A stretch of 64,000 bases of DNA from Streptomyces aureoverticillatus (GCF_014649395.1 NZ_BMSY01000016.1:107310-171309), one strand, 5' to 3'; counted from the first letter of the stretch, positions 8,178 through 18,654 are shown. Numbers and translations: made by a program. The notes: a model not told the origin generated them from the sequence alone.

Positions 8178-9521
8178 TCAGCCTCCGAAGAGCTGGGTCC
8201 AGTACGTCCCCGCCGGGCCGCCGCCCGCGAAGCCGACGCCGAGGTGGGTGAAGGCGGGCTTGAGGATGTTGGCGCGGTGGCCGGGGCTGTCCATCCAGCC
8301 CTGGACGACCTCGGCCGCCGAGCGCTGTCCGCACGCGATGTTCTCGCCGACCGTGCGGTGCGCGCTGCCCGCGGCGGCGGCGCGGTGCCAGGGTTCGCTG
8401 CCGTCCGGCGCGGTGTGGGAGTAGAAGGCGCGGGCGACCATGTCGGCGCTGTGGGCCTGGGCGGCGGCCGAAAGCCGGGGGTCGGGCGCGAGGGGGCGCA
8501 GCCCGGCCGCGGCGCGGTGGGAGTTGGTGAGCGTGAGCACGTCGGCGGTCGTGCGGGCCAGTCCCTGCTGGGAGAAGGGCTCGGCCCACAGCGCCGTCCA
8601 GAACACGTCCCCGGAGCGCGCGTCGGGGACGTGGGCCACGCCGATGTCGCCGTACGCCCGCTCCAGGACCGTCTGCCGGGACCGGTCGTCGCCCAGGCAG
8701 TAGTCGAGGAAGTCGGCCGGGGTGCGCGGGCCGGACACCAGGTGCTCGCCGATCGCCAGGTACGCGTAGCCCCCCGCGGCCACGCGCTGGTGCAGCGAGA
8801 CGCCGTCCGCGCCCTCGGAGCCGAGCAGCCCCCGCGCCGCCATCCCGGCGGCGTGCGCCCGGGCGGCCTCGGTGAGCCGGGCGTCGAGCCGCACCGGCGG
8901 GGCGCCTGCGCGGGCGCGCGCGGCGTTCACCAGGGCGAGGAAGGTGTCGGTCGTCGGGGGCGGGGCGTTGACGGGAGGCGCGGCGGGGGCGGGCCAGGTG
9001 GCAGGGGGTGGCGTGGGGGAGGGCGGTGCGGGCGGCGCCGCGTCCTCGGCGACATCGATCCCGAAGTCCCGCGCCACACCGGCGAGTCCGTCCGCGTACC
9101 CCTGCCCGAGCGCGCGCAGCTTCCAGGCGGTGCCGCGGCGGTAGATCTCGGCGAGCAGCAGCACCGTCTCGTGGCTCGGGCGCGGCGGCGTGAAGCGGGC
9201 GACGGGCTCGCCTCGGGGGCCGCTGACCTGGAGGGCTATCGCGGGCAGCCGGCCGAGCGGGGTGCCGGGCTCGGCGGGGCTGACGACGACCGTGACCCGG
9301 CTCGCGCCGGTCCGCAGGCGGCGCGCGTCGACCGTGACCGTGTCGCCGCTGAGGCGGGCGCCGGACGCGGCGGGCTGGTTGTAGAAGACGAAGTCGGCGT
9401 CGCCCGCGACCTTGCCGCTGTCGCCCGTGATCAGCACGGACAGGTCGAAGGGGCCGGGCACGCGGAGCGTGAGGGCGCCGTCCGGCAGCGGCAGATTGCC
9501 GCCCGGGATCAGATCGGTCAT
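8178..9521 (-). CDS. TerD-like domain fused to two CAP/SCP domains
   Basis: Predicted 447-residue protein. Residues 1 to about 155 match the TerD/tellurium-stress fold, a calcium-binding beta sandwich found in bacterial stress operons (DADFVFYNQP, then ARRLRTGASRVTVVVSPAEP). A Pro/Ala-rich linker (about 160-195) leads to two tandem CAP/SCP domains. The first begins FLALVNAARARAGAPPVRLD and the second VLTLTNSHRAAAGLRPLAPD. The second keeps the CAP core His/Glu residues in AQAHSADMVARAFYSHTAPD and GENIACG. CAP proteins are normally exported, yet there is no signal peptide. The ATG at 9521 has a G-rich site 6-10 bases upstream. Its biochemical role is unknown; stress response is suggested only by the TerD half. 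Confidence 0.85.
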   Translation of the reverse strand: MTDLIPGGNLPLPDGALTLRVPGPFDLSVLITGDSGKVAGDADFVFYNQPAASGARLSGDTVTVDARRLRTGASRVTVVVSPAEPGTPLGRLPAIALQVSGPRGEPVARFTPPRPSHETVLLLAEIYRRGTAWKLRALGQGYADGLAGVARDFGIDVAEDAAPPAPPSPTPPPATWPAPAAPPVNAPPPTTDTFLALVNAARARAGAPPVRLDARLTEAARAHAAGMAARGLLGSEGADGVSLHQRVAAGGYAYLAIGEHLVSGPRTPADFLDYCLGDDRSRQTVLERAYGDIGVAHVPDARSGDVFWTALWAEPFSQQGLARTTADVLTLTNSHRAAAGLRPLAPDPRLSAAAQAHSADMVARAFYSHTAPDGSEPWHRAAAAGSAHRTVGENIACGQRSAAEVVQGWMDSPGHRANILKPAFTHLGVGFAGGGPAGTYWTQLFGG

Positions 9522-9835
9522 CGGCGCCCCCTGTGGGTCGGATCGGGCTGAACGTCGGATCGGGCTGTACGTCGGGTCGGGCGAGGTCCGCTCGCCGGTC
9601 GCGTGACGTCGCGTGACGTCGCGTGACGTCACGTGACTCGGAGAACGTGCAGGCCCGGCGCCTGGGTTCCCGCCGATACGGGAGGCGGATTCGGCGCCGC
9701 GCGGGCCGGTATTAGCGTGGACCTTGCGCACGGCGACCCCGAGCGCTCCGGCAAAAGTGGATGTACACGTACAAACACGTCCATGCAACAGTCGAATAAC
9801 GTCAAAGCTCAAGAGGATTCCGAGGCGCCCGCCCC
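9522..9835. promoter_or_regulatory. divergent intergenic region with two repeat sets
   Basis: This 314-base region lies between the TerD-CAP and radical SAM genes. A 17-bp tandem set, starting GTCGGATCGGGCTGAAC, runs 9537-9587 with the third copy degenerate. A 10-bp set runs 9601-9637. A less GC-rich segment (about 9760-9810) precedes the radical SAM start and may carry its promoter. Confidence 0.55.
9601..9637. repeat. 10-bp tandem repeats containing TGACGTC
   Basis: Three exact copies of GCGTGACGTC (9601-9630) are followed by ACGTGAC. The junction TGACGTCACGTGAC contains the 8-bp palindrome TGACGTCA. It sits between divergent genes and could be a multimeric regulator site or a neutral slippage repeat. 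Confidence 0.75.
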
Positions 9836-11152
9836 ATGCCCAGGCGTACGGAGCTGATCGAAGGACTCATGCAGCGGCACTCCCAGGTGCCGCGCGAGGC
9901 CGTCATCAAGGAGGACCTGCTGCGCGGCGGGATCGCCTTCGACGAGTCGGCGCTCAGCGACAGCGCCAACGAGGCCTCCGGCGACGTGAAGCCGAAGTCG
10001 TACTTCATCTTCTCCTTCGACCACGGCACCCTGCCCGAGCTGGGCGAGGCCGCCCTGCGCCGCCCGCCGGAGGAGATCGTGCTCACCGGCGGCCCCTACG
10101 AGCTGCGCCGCACGGTGGTGTCGGTGCGGGTGAACCCGTCCTCGCCGTACCGCGTGGCCGCCGACGCCGACGGCCTGCTCGGCCTCTACCTGGACGGGCA
10201 GCGCATCTCCGACGTGGGCCTGCCCCCGATGCCGGACTACTACCGGCACACGCTGGCCAACGGCAAGTCCGTCATGGAGGTCGCTCCGACCATCCAGTGG
10301 GGTTACCTGATCTACCTCACCGTCTTCCGGGTCTGCCAGTACTTCGGCGCCAAGGAGGAGTGCCAGTACTGCGACATCAACCACAACTGGCGCCAGCACA
10401 AGGCCGCGGGCCGCCCCTACACCGGCGTCAAGCCCGTGGAGGAGGTCCTGGAGGCCCTGGAGATCATCGACAAGTACGACACCGCGAAGGCCTCCACGGC
10501 GTACACGCTGACCGGCGGCGCGGTCACCTCGCAGATCGGCGGCAAGGACGAGGCGGACTTCTACGGCCAGTACGCGAAGGCCATCGAGGAGCGCTTCCCC
10601 GGCCGCTGGATCGGCAAGGTCGTCGCCCAGGCGCTGCCCAAGGAGGACGTGCAGCGCTTCCACGACTACGGCGTGCGCATCTACCACCCCAACTACGAGG
10701 TGTGGGACCCGTACCTGTTCGAGCGGTACTGCCCCGGCAAGGAGCGCTACGTCGGCCGGGAGGAGTGGCACCGCCGGATCCTGGACTCCGCCGAGGTGTT
10801 CGGGCCGCGCAACGTCATCCCCAACTTCGTCGCGGGCGTCGAGATGGCCGAGCCCTTCGGCTTCAAGACGGTCGACGAGGCCATCGACTCCACCGTCGAG
10901 GGGCTGCGCTACTTCATGGCGCACGGGATCACGCCCCGGTTCACCACCTGGTGCCCGGAGCCGACGACGCCGCTCGGCAAGGCCAACCCGCTCGGCGCGC
11001 CCCTGGAGTACCACGTGCGGCTGCTCCAGGAGTACCGCGCCACGATGGAGGAGTTCGGCCTCTCCTCCCCGCCCGGCTACGGCCCCGCGGGCCCCGGCAA
11101 CGCGGTCTTCTCGGTGAGCAGCTTCATGGACAGCCTTCCGGCGAAGGGTTGA
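9836..11152 (+). CDS. radical SAM protein with atypical CX8CX2C cluster motif
   Basis: Predicted 438-residue radical SAM enzyme. Three cysteines, Cys167, Cys176 and Cys179 (VCQYFGAKEECQYCD), would ligate the [4Fe-4S] cluster with CX8CX2C spacing instead of the usual CX3CX2C. Downstream a barrel is suggested by STAYTLTGGAVTS (SAM-binding GGE-like strand), RWIGKVVAQALP, VRIYHPNYEVWD and NVIPNFVAGVEM. The ATG at 9836 has GAGG 10 bases upstream. The first about 160 residues are a separate N-terminal domain of unknown role. An SDR and a GNAT gene follow on the same strand. The reaction is unknown. The cofactor assignment rests on the cysteines and barrel order only. Confidence 0.82.
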   Translation: MPRRTELIEGLMQRHSQVPREAVIKEDLLRGGIAFDESALSDSANEASGDVKPKSYFIFSFDHGTLPELGEAALRRPPEEIVLTGGPYELRRTVVSVRVNPSSPYRVAADADGLLGLYLDGQRISDVGLPPMPDYYRHTLANGKSVMEVAPTIQWGYLIYLTVFRVCQYFGAKEECQYCDINHNWRQHKAAGRPYTGVKPVEEVLEALEIIDKYDTAKASTAYTLTGGAVTSQIGGKDEADFYGQYAKAIEERFPGRWIGKVVAQALPKEDVQRFHDYGVRIYHPNYEVWDPYLFERYCPGKERYVGREEWHRRILDSAEVFGPRNVIPNFVAGVEMAEPFGFKTVDEAIDSTVEGLRYFMAHGITPRFTTWCPEPTTPLGKANPLGAPLEYHVRLLQEYRATMEEFGLSSPPGYGPAGPGNAVFSVSSFMDSLPAKG

Positions 11153-11156
11153 GCCC

Positions 11157-11173
11157 GTCCGGCGCTTGAGGAC
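11157..11173. repeat. GTCC-GGAC intergenic hairpin element
   Basis: GTCCGGCGCTTGAGGAC has GTCC/GGAC ends. From memory, elements like GTCCGGCGCTTGAGGACGAG recur between genes across Streptomyces genomes. It may be a weak terminator after the radical SAM gene. Confidence 0.45.
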
Positions 11174-11244
11174 GAGGCCGAAGGCCGATCAGCCCGCACG
11201 CAGTCCGACCCGAACCTGAACCCCGAGCCCCGGCCGGAGGCCCC

Positions 11245-11976
11245 ATGCACCAGCAAGTGACCGTCATCACCGGTGGCACCCGCGGCATCGGCGCCGCGAT
11301 CGCCCTGCGCCTCGCGCAGGACGGCCACGACGTCGCCGTCGGCTACCGCTCCGACGAGCAGGCCGCCGACCGCACGGCGGAGGCCGTCCGCGCGGCCGGC
11401 CGCCGCTGCGTGGCGGTCCGCCTGGACACCACGGACGAGAAGGACGTGGACCGGCTCTTCGAGACGGCCGCCGCCGAACTCGGCACCGTCACCGGCCTGG
11501 TGAACAACGCGGGCGTCAGCGGCCCCAACGGCCCCCTCGCGGAGGCCGACGCCGAGGGCATGCGCCGCGCCATCGACGTGAACGTCCTCGGCTATCTGCT
11601 CTGCGCCCGCCGCGCCGTGCGCGACATGACGCGCACCGGCGGTGGCGCGATCGTCAACATCTCCTCCGGCGCGGCCACCCTCGGCAGCCCCGGCCAGTAC
11701 GTCCACTACGCCGCCACCAAGGCCGCGACGGACACCATGACCGTGGGCCTGGCCAAGGAGGTCGCCCCGCTCGGCATCCGCGTCAACTGCGTGGCCCCGG
11801 GCGTCATCTGGACCGAGTTCCACCAGGACCCCGAGCGCCCGGCGAAGCTCGCGCACACCATCCCCATGGGCCGCTCGGGCCGCCCCGACGAGATCTCCGG
11901 CGCCGTCTCCTGGCTCCTGTCGGACGACGCGTCGTACACGACGGGGGCGGTCCTGCGCGTGGCGGGAGGCATGTGA
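11245..11976 (+). CDS. short-chain dehydrogenase/reductase (FabG-like)
   Basis: Predicted 243-residue classical SDR. Visible motifs are the cofactor glycine loop TGGTRGIGAAIA (about 10-21), NNAGVSG (about 89-95), the catalytic Ser in IVNISSGAAT, and YxxxK as YAATKAA (about 152-158). The C-terminal VLRVAGGM closes the fold. The Gly-loop followed by the basic stretch GYRSDEQ suggests NADP(H) use. The substrate is not predictable. It lies between the radical SAM gene and the GNAT gene, 4 bases before the latter, so these probably share a transcript. Confidence 0.9.
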   Translation: MHQQVTVITGGTRGIGAAIALRLAQDGHDVAVGYRSDEQAADRTAEAVRAAGRRCVAVRLDTTDEKDVDRLFETAAAELGTVTGLVNNAGVSGPNGPLAEADAEGMRRAIDVNVLGYLLCARRAVRDMTRTGGGAIVNISSGAATLGSPGQYVHYAATKAATDTMTVGLAKEVAPLGIRVNCVAPGVIWTEFHQDPERPAKLAHTIPMGRSGRPDEISGAVSWLLSDDASYTTGAVLRVAGGM

Positions 11977-11980
11977 GCCC

Positions 11981-12556
11981 ATGGCCGACACGCTCTCCGA
12001 GACCGAGACCGTCCATCTGACCGGTGACACCGTCCTGCGCCCCGCGGCCCGCACCGACGCCGAGGCGCTGGCCCGCGCCTACCGGCGCAGCCGCGCCCAC
12101 CTCAGCCCGTGGGAGCCGATCCGCCCGGAGTCCTTCTTCACGCCGCGGGGTCAGGAGGAGCGGCTGCGCGCCTACCAGGAGAAGAGCGAGGCCGGCCTGG
12201 AGGCGAGGTGGCTGATGTGGGACGAGGCCGCCGGCGAGGTGGCCGGCGCGCTCACCCTCTCGAACATCTCCCTCGGCCCGTTCCGCAGCGCCGTCCTCGG
12301 CTACTGGACGGACGTCACGTACGCGGGCCGCGGCCTGGCCACCGCCGCCGTGACCGCGGTGTGCGCGGTCGCCGACGAGCGGCTGCGGCTGCACCGCCTG
12401 GAGGCCGGCACCGTCCTCGACAACAGGGCGTCGCAGCGGGTGCTCGCCAAGTGCGGCTTCGAGGAGTACGGCCTCGCGCGTGACTACCTCCACATCAACG
12501 GCGCCTGGCGCGACCACCGTCTCTTCCAGCGGATCCTCAACGACCGCGAGCCGTAG
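11981..12556 (+). CDS. GNAT acetyltransferase, RimJ/RimL type
   Basis: Predicted 191-residue GNAT enzyme with the RimJ/RimL layout. An N-terminal TVLRPAARTDAEALARAYRR is followed by the acetyl-CoA pyrophosphate loop YAGRGLATAAV (about 112-122). The late segment HRLEAGTVLDNRASQRVLAK, then FEEYGLARDYLHINGAWRDH, is typical of ribosomal-protein N-acetyltransferase relatives. The start is 4 bases after the SDR stop. It could acetylate a protein N-terminus or a small amine. Confidence 0.9.
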   Translation: MADTLSETETVHLTGDTVLRPAARTDAEALARAYRRSRAHLSPWEPIRPESFFTPRGQEERLRAYQEKSEAGLEARWLMWDEAAGEVAGALTLSNISLGPFRSAVLGYWTDVTYAGRGLATAAVTAVCAVADERLRLHRLEAGTVLDNRASQRVLAKCGFEEYGLARDYLHINGAWRDHRLFQRILNDREP

Positions 12557-12578
12557 GCCCTTTCGGGCCCACGGCTCG
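12547..12578. terminator. terminator hairpin between GNAT and APC permease genes
   Basis: CGAGCCGT-A-GGCCC (12547-12560) pairs with GGGCC-C-ACGGCTCG (12565-12578) around a TTTC loop. This is 13 base pairs with one internal mismatch. It overlaps the GNAT stop codon and lies between convergent genes, so it can serve both. Confidence 0.7.
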
Positions 12579-12605
12579 TCCGGGCGTCCTGCCCGTCCGG
12601 GCGCC

Positions 12606-14132
12606 CTAGATGATGTCCTCCGCGATGTCCGCCTGCTCCTTGTCCGTGCCATAGGCGGACGGCGTGCTGTAGGAGCGCCGGGCCACGAACCACCAGACGG
12701 TGGCGAGGACGAGGACGACGGCGAGGGCGATGGACGCGTAGTTCATGGTGTCGACGTTCACCGGGGACTTCTGCGGGAGGCAGAACAGGACGGTGACGAA
12801 GGCGACCCAGCACACCGCGATCCAGCCGACGGGCTTGCTCCACCTGCCGAGGTTCCACGGGCCCGGCTGGAACCGGTCGCCCGCCCGCAGGCGCAGCAGA
12901 ACCGGAATGGCGTACGCGGGCGTGATGCCGATGACGTTGATGGCGGTGACGGCGCCGTACGCGGTCGAGGAGTACAGGGACGGCAGCGCGATGACGCCGG
13001 CGAGGCCGACCGACAGCCAGACCGCGGGGACCGGCACCTGCGTCTTGTGGCTCACCTTGCGCCACAGCGCGGAGCCGGGCAGGGCGTTGTCGCGGCTGAA
13101 GGCGAACACCATGCGGCTGGCGGCGGCAGTCTCGGCGTTGCCGCAGAACAGCTGCGCCACGATCACGATGAGCAGCAGCGCGGTCGCCCCGGACGTGCCG
13201 AGGCCGTCGATGAAGATCTGCGCGGGCGGCACGCCGGTCGCGCTCCCCTGCGTGCCCGCGTAGTCCTGGATGGCGAAGGTGAGCCCGGCGAGCAGCACGA
13301 ACCCGGCGATCCAGGAGACCCAGATGGCGCGCACGATGCCGCGCGCGGCGGTCACGGACGCGTTGGAGGTCTCCTCGGAGAGGTGCGCGGACGCGTCGTA
13401 TCCGGAGAACGTGTACTGGGCGAGGAGCAGACCGATCATGCAGACGTACAGCGGGCTCGACCAGCCCGTGTCGTTGACGAACTCGCCGAAGACGAACGAC
13501 GGCGACTTGTGCGAGTCGGGCACGATCGCGAGCACACCGACGATCACCGCGACGCCCGTCAGGTGCCACCACACGGAGATGGAGTTGAGGAGGCTGACCA
13601 GGCGGACGTTGAACAGGTTGAGCAGCGCGTGCAGGAGCAGGATGCACAGGAAGATCACGAAGGTGGAGCCGGCCGTCGGCGTGAAGTCCGTGTGCATGCT
13701 CAGCAGGGCACCGCTGAACAGCGCCGCGCCGTAGTCGATGCCCGCGATCGCGCCCAGCAGGCCCAGCAGGTTCAGCCAGCCCGTGTACCAGCCCCAGCGG
13801 CGCCCGCCGAGCCGGTCCGCCATGTAGTAGAGGGCACCCGACGTCGGGTACGCGCTGGTGACCTCCGCGAGGGCCAGGCCCACGAACAGGACCATGAGGC
13901 CGACACCCGCCCAGCCCCACATCATCACCGCGGGCCCGCCGGTGCCGAGGCCGAAGCCGTACAGCGTCATGCAGCCGGACAGGACGGATATGACGGAGAA
14001 GCTGATGGCGAAGTTGCCGAACCCGCCCATGCGGCGGGCCAGGACGGGCTGGTAGCCGAGCTCTCTCAGCCGTTGTTCCTCGTCCGGGAGCGCTGGCGCC
14101 GGGACGGAGCTCGACACGGTGGTGCGGGACAC
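12606..14132 (-). CDS. APC-superfamily amino acid permease
   Basis: Predicted 508-residue inner-membrane transporter of the amino acid-polyamine-organocation superfamily, with about 12 transmembrane helices. The family start is MGGFGNFAISFSVISVLSGC, in the first helix, and TSAYPTSGALYYMADRLGGR follows helix 2. Both are typical of the GABA/choline-type (ACT) branch. FSGYDASAHLSEET in the middle is the conserved substrate-site segment. The GTG start at 14132 has GGAGG 7 bases upstream. It lies 71 bases downstream of a conserved hypothetical gene on the same strand. Substrate unknown. Confidence 0.92.
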   Translation of the reverse strand: MSRTTVSSSVPAPALPDEEQRLRELGYQPVLARRMGGFGNFAISFSVISVLSGCMTLYGFGLGTGGPAVMMWGWAGVGLMVLFVGLALAEVTSAYPTSGALYYMADRLGGRRWGWYTGWLNLLGLLGAIAGIDYGAALFSGALLSMHTDFTPTAGSTFVIFLCILLLHALLNLFNVRLVSLLNSISVWWHLTGVAVIVGVLAIVPDSHKSPSFVFGEFVNDTGWSSPLYVCMIGLLLAQYTFSGYDASAHLSEETSNASVTAARGIVRAIWVSWIAGFVLLAGLTFAIQDYAGTQGSATGVPPAQIFIDGLGTSGATALLLIVIVAQLFCGNAETAAASRMVFAFSRDNALPGSALWRKVSHKTQVPVPAVWLSVGLAGVIALPSLYSSTAYGAVTAINVIGITPAYAIPVLLRLRAGDRFQPGPWNLGRWSKPVGWIAVCWVAFVTVLFCLPQKSPVNVDTMNYASIALAVVLVLATVWWFVARRSYSTPSAYGTDKEQADIAEDII

Positions 14133-14202
14133 TGGTGAACCTCCGGGGATGAGCGGTGGTGCGGGGGGTGCGGTGGTGTGGGGTCTTCGGGGGGCGCGGG
14201 GA

Positions 14203-15210
14203 TCAGCCGTGCGGGCCCGGGCCCGGGCCGCGCGCCGCGTGGTAACAGCGCGAGCGGGCCTGGACGAAGGCCTCGGCGGCCACATCGGCGTCGCCGGGCG
14301 CGTCGGTGCGGTACGTCCACGGCACGACCGTGAAGAACGGGTCCAGGGCCTCGAACACCCGGACCGCGTCGTGGAACTGATGGGCACCCCACAGCGCGTG
14401 CGCCAGGTGGTTGAGGTCGAGCAGGGAGGTGGACTCGGGCCGCGCGTGGTCGAACCAGAGCTGCAGCGCCCTGAGCGCGCTGCGCGTCGCGTCCTCCGCG
14501 ACCCAGTGCAGGTCGAGGGCGCGCTCGTTGCCGCCCTCGCGGCGGTAGCGCTCCACGCGCGCGTACAGCGGAAGCACGTGCAGCGCCGAACCCGCGGGCG
14601 CCGCGGCGGACGCCCAGTGCACGAAGTTCACCGCCTCCGTCAGCGGCGCCCCGCGCCTGCGGTGGTAGGCGAACTGGAGCATGCGGTGGTACGCCTCGCG
14701 GTTGCCGGGATCGCGCTTGTCCGCCTCGGCGAGGATCTGCCAGGGGCCGGGGAAGAGCATCGGCTCCGGCGCCGCGACGCGGTGCTCGTCCCACCGCTGG
14801 CCCTCGTCGAGCTGCGCGAGGGCGAGCAGGCAGATCCAGGGGACGGGGTCCTCCGGCGAGGTCTGTGAGGCGAGGCGGCAGGCCTCGTTCGCCTCGCGCC
14901 ACAGTTCGTTGGTGTGGCGGTGGCCCGCGCGGTGCGCGCGCAGGGCGCGCTCCACCGTGACGCGGGTGTGCAGGATCGTCGCGGCGACGCTGCGCGGCTC
15001 CTCGGCGAGCCAGGCGCGCACCACGTCGGAACCGGCCAGGGCCGCGGCCAGGATCTGCGTGCGCTGCGTCCACAGCCCCCAGTCGGGGGTCTCCGTGAGC
15101 AGGTTCCTCGTCGACACCCAGCGGCCTGCCTTCAGGTCCTGGAGCACGGCGCGCAGGGGAGCGTCGTGACCGGCCGGGTGATACACCGGGCGGGCTAACG
15201 GCATCGGCAT
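14203..15210 (-). CDS. conserved hypothetical protein, helical-repeat-like, with a TTA codon
   Basis: Predicted 335-residue cytoplasmic protein that I cannot assign to a named family. It is rich in helices with spaced Ala/Leu/Trp (DPVPWICLLALAQLDEGQRW, AYHRMLQFAYHRRRGAPLTE), suggestive of TPR-like repeats without clear consensus. It has no signal peptide or membrane segment. Codon 5 is TTA (15196-15198), the rare leucine codon read by the bldA tRNA in Streptomyces, which suggests late-growth expression. Two ATGs are possible, at 15210 and 15204; the GAGG site fits the second better. In either case the TTA is within the coding part. It is upstream of, and possibly cotranscribed with, the APC permease. 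Confidence 0.8.
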   Translation of the reverse strand: MPMPLARPVYHPAGHDAPLRAVLQDLKAGRWVSTRNLLTETPDWGLWTQRTQILAAALAGSDVVRAWLAEEPRSVAATILHTRVTVERALRAHRAGHRHTNELWREANEACRLASQTSPEDPVPWICLLALAQLDEGQRWDEHRVAAPEPMLFPGPWQILAEADKRDPGNREAYHRMLQFAYHRRRGAPLTEAVNFVHWASAAAPAGSALHVLPLYARVERYRREGGNERALDLHWVAEDATRSALRALQLWFDHARPESTSLLDLNHLAHALWGAHQFHDAVRVFEALDPFFTVVPWTYRTDAPGDADVAAEAFVQARSRCYHAARGPGPGPHG

Positions 15211-15589
15211 GGGTCCTCTGGGCTCTGGCTCTGGAGCGGGTGGGGGGTGTCCGCAGGCGGTGTACGGGGCGGTGTCTCGGAGGTGCGGGGGCGGCGTCTC
15301 GGCGATGTTCGGATGTGTGGGAAGTCGTGAACTGATGTGTGAGTGGCTGATGTTGTTCGGCGGTCAGTGTAGAGCCGAGACTTCCGATTACCGGCTGGTC
15401 CTCGGATGTTTCTTGACCAAGTTGTGTCAACGCGGCGCGCCGGTGTGAACTTTGTGTTCTTTCCTGTTCAACAGTGGCCCTGATTGCGGCATTTGAGGCA
15501 TGCGTCGACCCCTTGACGGGGCCGCGCCCGCTGTAGCAGGCTTCCGCGGTGATCACGACCTACCGCGCGCGGCGTCACAGAGGGCCGCG
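15211..15589. promoter_or_regulatory. regulatory region upstream of the kinase operon
   Basis: A 379-base gap that is less GC-rich from about 15320 to 15480. TTGAC-N8-GTCAA (15413-15430) is an inverted repeat. Then come GAAC (15447-15450), GTTC (15456-15459) and GTTC (15466-15469), giving TGTTC-N5-TGTTC direct repeats within TGTTCTTTCCTGTTCAAC. Such closely spaced repeats suggest a repressor site for the FGGY kinase operon. I could not place a firm promoter. Confidence 0.5.
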
Positions 15590-17025
<1,436 letters not shown>

Positions 17026-17029
<4 letters not shown>

Positions 17030-18654
17030 GCCGGGAGACGCGCGCGACCGGGCCCGGCGGCGGCACCGCGGACGCGGCCGGGCGCGGCACCCGGGCCGCG
17101 GGCCTGCCGCAGGAGGGGCGCGTCACCAGGTCCGGGGGCCTGCCGCAGGAGCCCTACGACGTCACCGTCGTCGGCGCCGGAGTGGTGGGCGCCGCCCTCG
17201 CCCGCGAACTGGCCAGGTACCGGCTGCGCGTCGCCGTCGTGGAGGCGGCCGACGACGTGGGCGAGGGTACGTCCAAGGCCAACACGGCCATCCTGCACAC
17301 CGGGTTCGACGCCGTGCCGGGCTCCCTGGAGGCCCGCCTGGTCCGCGACGGACAGCGTCGTCTGTCCGCGTACGCCGCCGCGTGCGGCATCCCCGTGGAG
17401 CGGGTCGGCGCACTTCTGATCGCCTGGGACGAGGAGCAACTCGCCGCGCTGCCCGGCCTGCTGGAGAAGGCGGGACGCAACGGCTACGACGAGGCCGCCC
17501 TGCTCGACGCCGCCGAGGTCCGCGCCCGCGAACCGCACCTCGGCCCCGGCGCGCTCGGCGCCCTGGAGGTGCCCGGCGAGAGCGTCATCTGCCCCTGGAC
17601 GACCCCGCTGGCGTTCGCCACGCAGGCGGTGCGCTCCGGGGTGGACCTGCACCTCAACTGCCGCGTGGCGGCGGTCGTCCAGGGCGACGCGGCCGACGGC
17701 ACCCCGCACACGCTGCGCACGAGCCGGGGCGACGTACACACCCGTCACCTCGTCAACGCGGCGGGCCTGCACGCCGACACCGTCGACCGCATGCTCGGCC
17801 ACGACACCTTCACCGTCACCCCGCGCCGCGGCCAGCTCATCGTCTTCGACAAGCTCGCCCGCGACCTCGTGCGGCACATCCTGCTGCCGGTGCCGACGGC
17901 GCTCGGCAAGGGCGTCCTGGTCGCGCCCACCGTGTACGGGAACGTGCTGCTCGGCCCCACGGCGGAGGACCTGGACGACAAGCGGGCGACCGACTCCACG
18001 GCCGAGGGTCTCGCCGGGCTGCGCGAGAAGGGCGCCCGCATCCTCCCCGCGCTCCTCGATGAGGACGTCACCGCCGTCTACGCGGGCCTGCGCGCGGCGA
18101 CGGAGGACGACGACTACCGGATCCGCGCCTGGCCCGGACAGCGCTACGTCACCGTCGGCGGCATCCGCTCCACCGGCCTGACGGCGTCCATGGCCATCGC
18201 CGCGTACGTCACCGACCTGCTCGCCGACATCGGCCTCGACCTGGGCGGCGGGCCCCGGGAGTTGGCGCCCGTCACGATGCCCAACCTGGGCGAGGCGTTC
18301 CCGCGCCCCTACCAGCGGGCCGATCTGATCGCGGCGGACCCCGAGTACGGCGCCGTCGTCTGCCACTGCGAGCGCGTCACCCGCGGCGAGATCCGGGACG
18401 CGCTCGTGAGCACCGTGCCGCCCGGTTCGCTCGACGGCCTGCGACGGCGCACGCGCGCCCGCGGCGGGCGTTGCCAGGGCTTCTACTGCGGCGCCGCGGT
18501 CCGTGAACTCTTCGAGCGGGGTGAGTGGGGTGACCGGGGTGACCAGGGCGACTGGGGAGACCGGGGTCGCCGGGACGGCTTGGGTGGCCGGGGCAACCGG
18601 GATGATGTGGCTGGCCGGGGCGAGCGGCCTGCGGCGCGGAGGACGGCGCGATGA
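17026..18654 (+). CDS. FAD-dependent glycerol-3-phosphate-dehydrogenase-like protein with BFD [2Fe-2S] domain
   Basis: Predicted 542-residue flavoprotein of the GlpA/DAO type. Residues 1-45 are a repetitive leader (two GLPQE segments). The FAD dinucleotide fold VTVVGAGVVGAALARELAR (about 46-64) follows. GEGTSKANTAILHTGFD (about 83-99) is the GlpA/GlpD signature. A C-terminal BFD-like domain has CHC (Cys446, Cys448) and CQGFYC (Cys483, Cys488), which can bind a [2Fe-2S] cluster. The last about 45 residues are a low-complexity GD/GR-rich tail. It starts in the kinase stop (ATGA), and the following FAD protein starts in its stop. The set resembles GlpK-GlpA-GlpB, in which electrons pass to a membrane partner. 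Confidence 0.85.
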
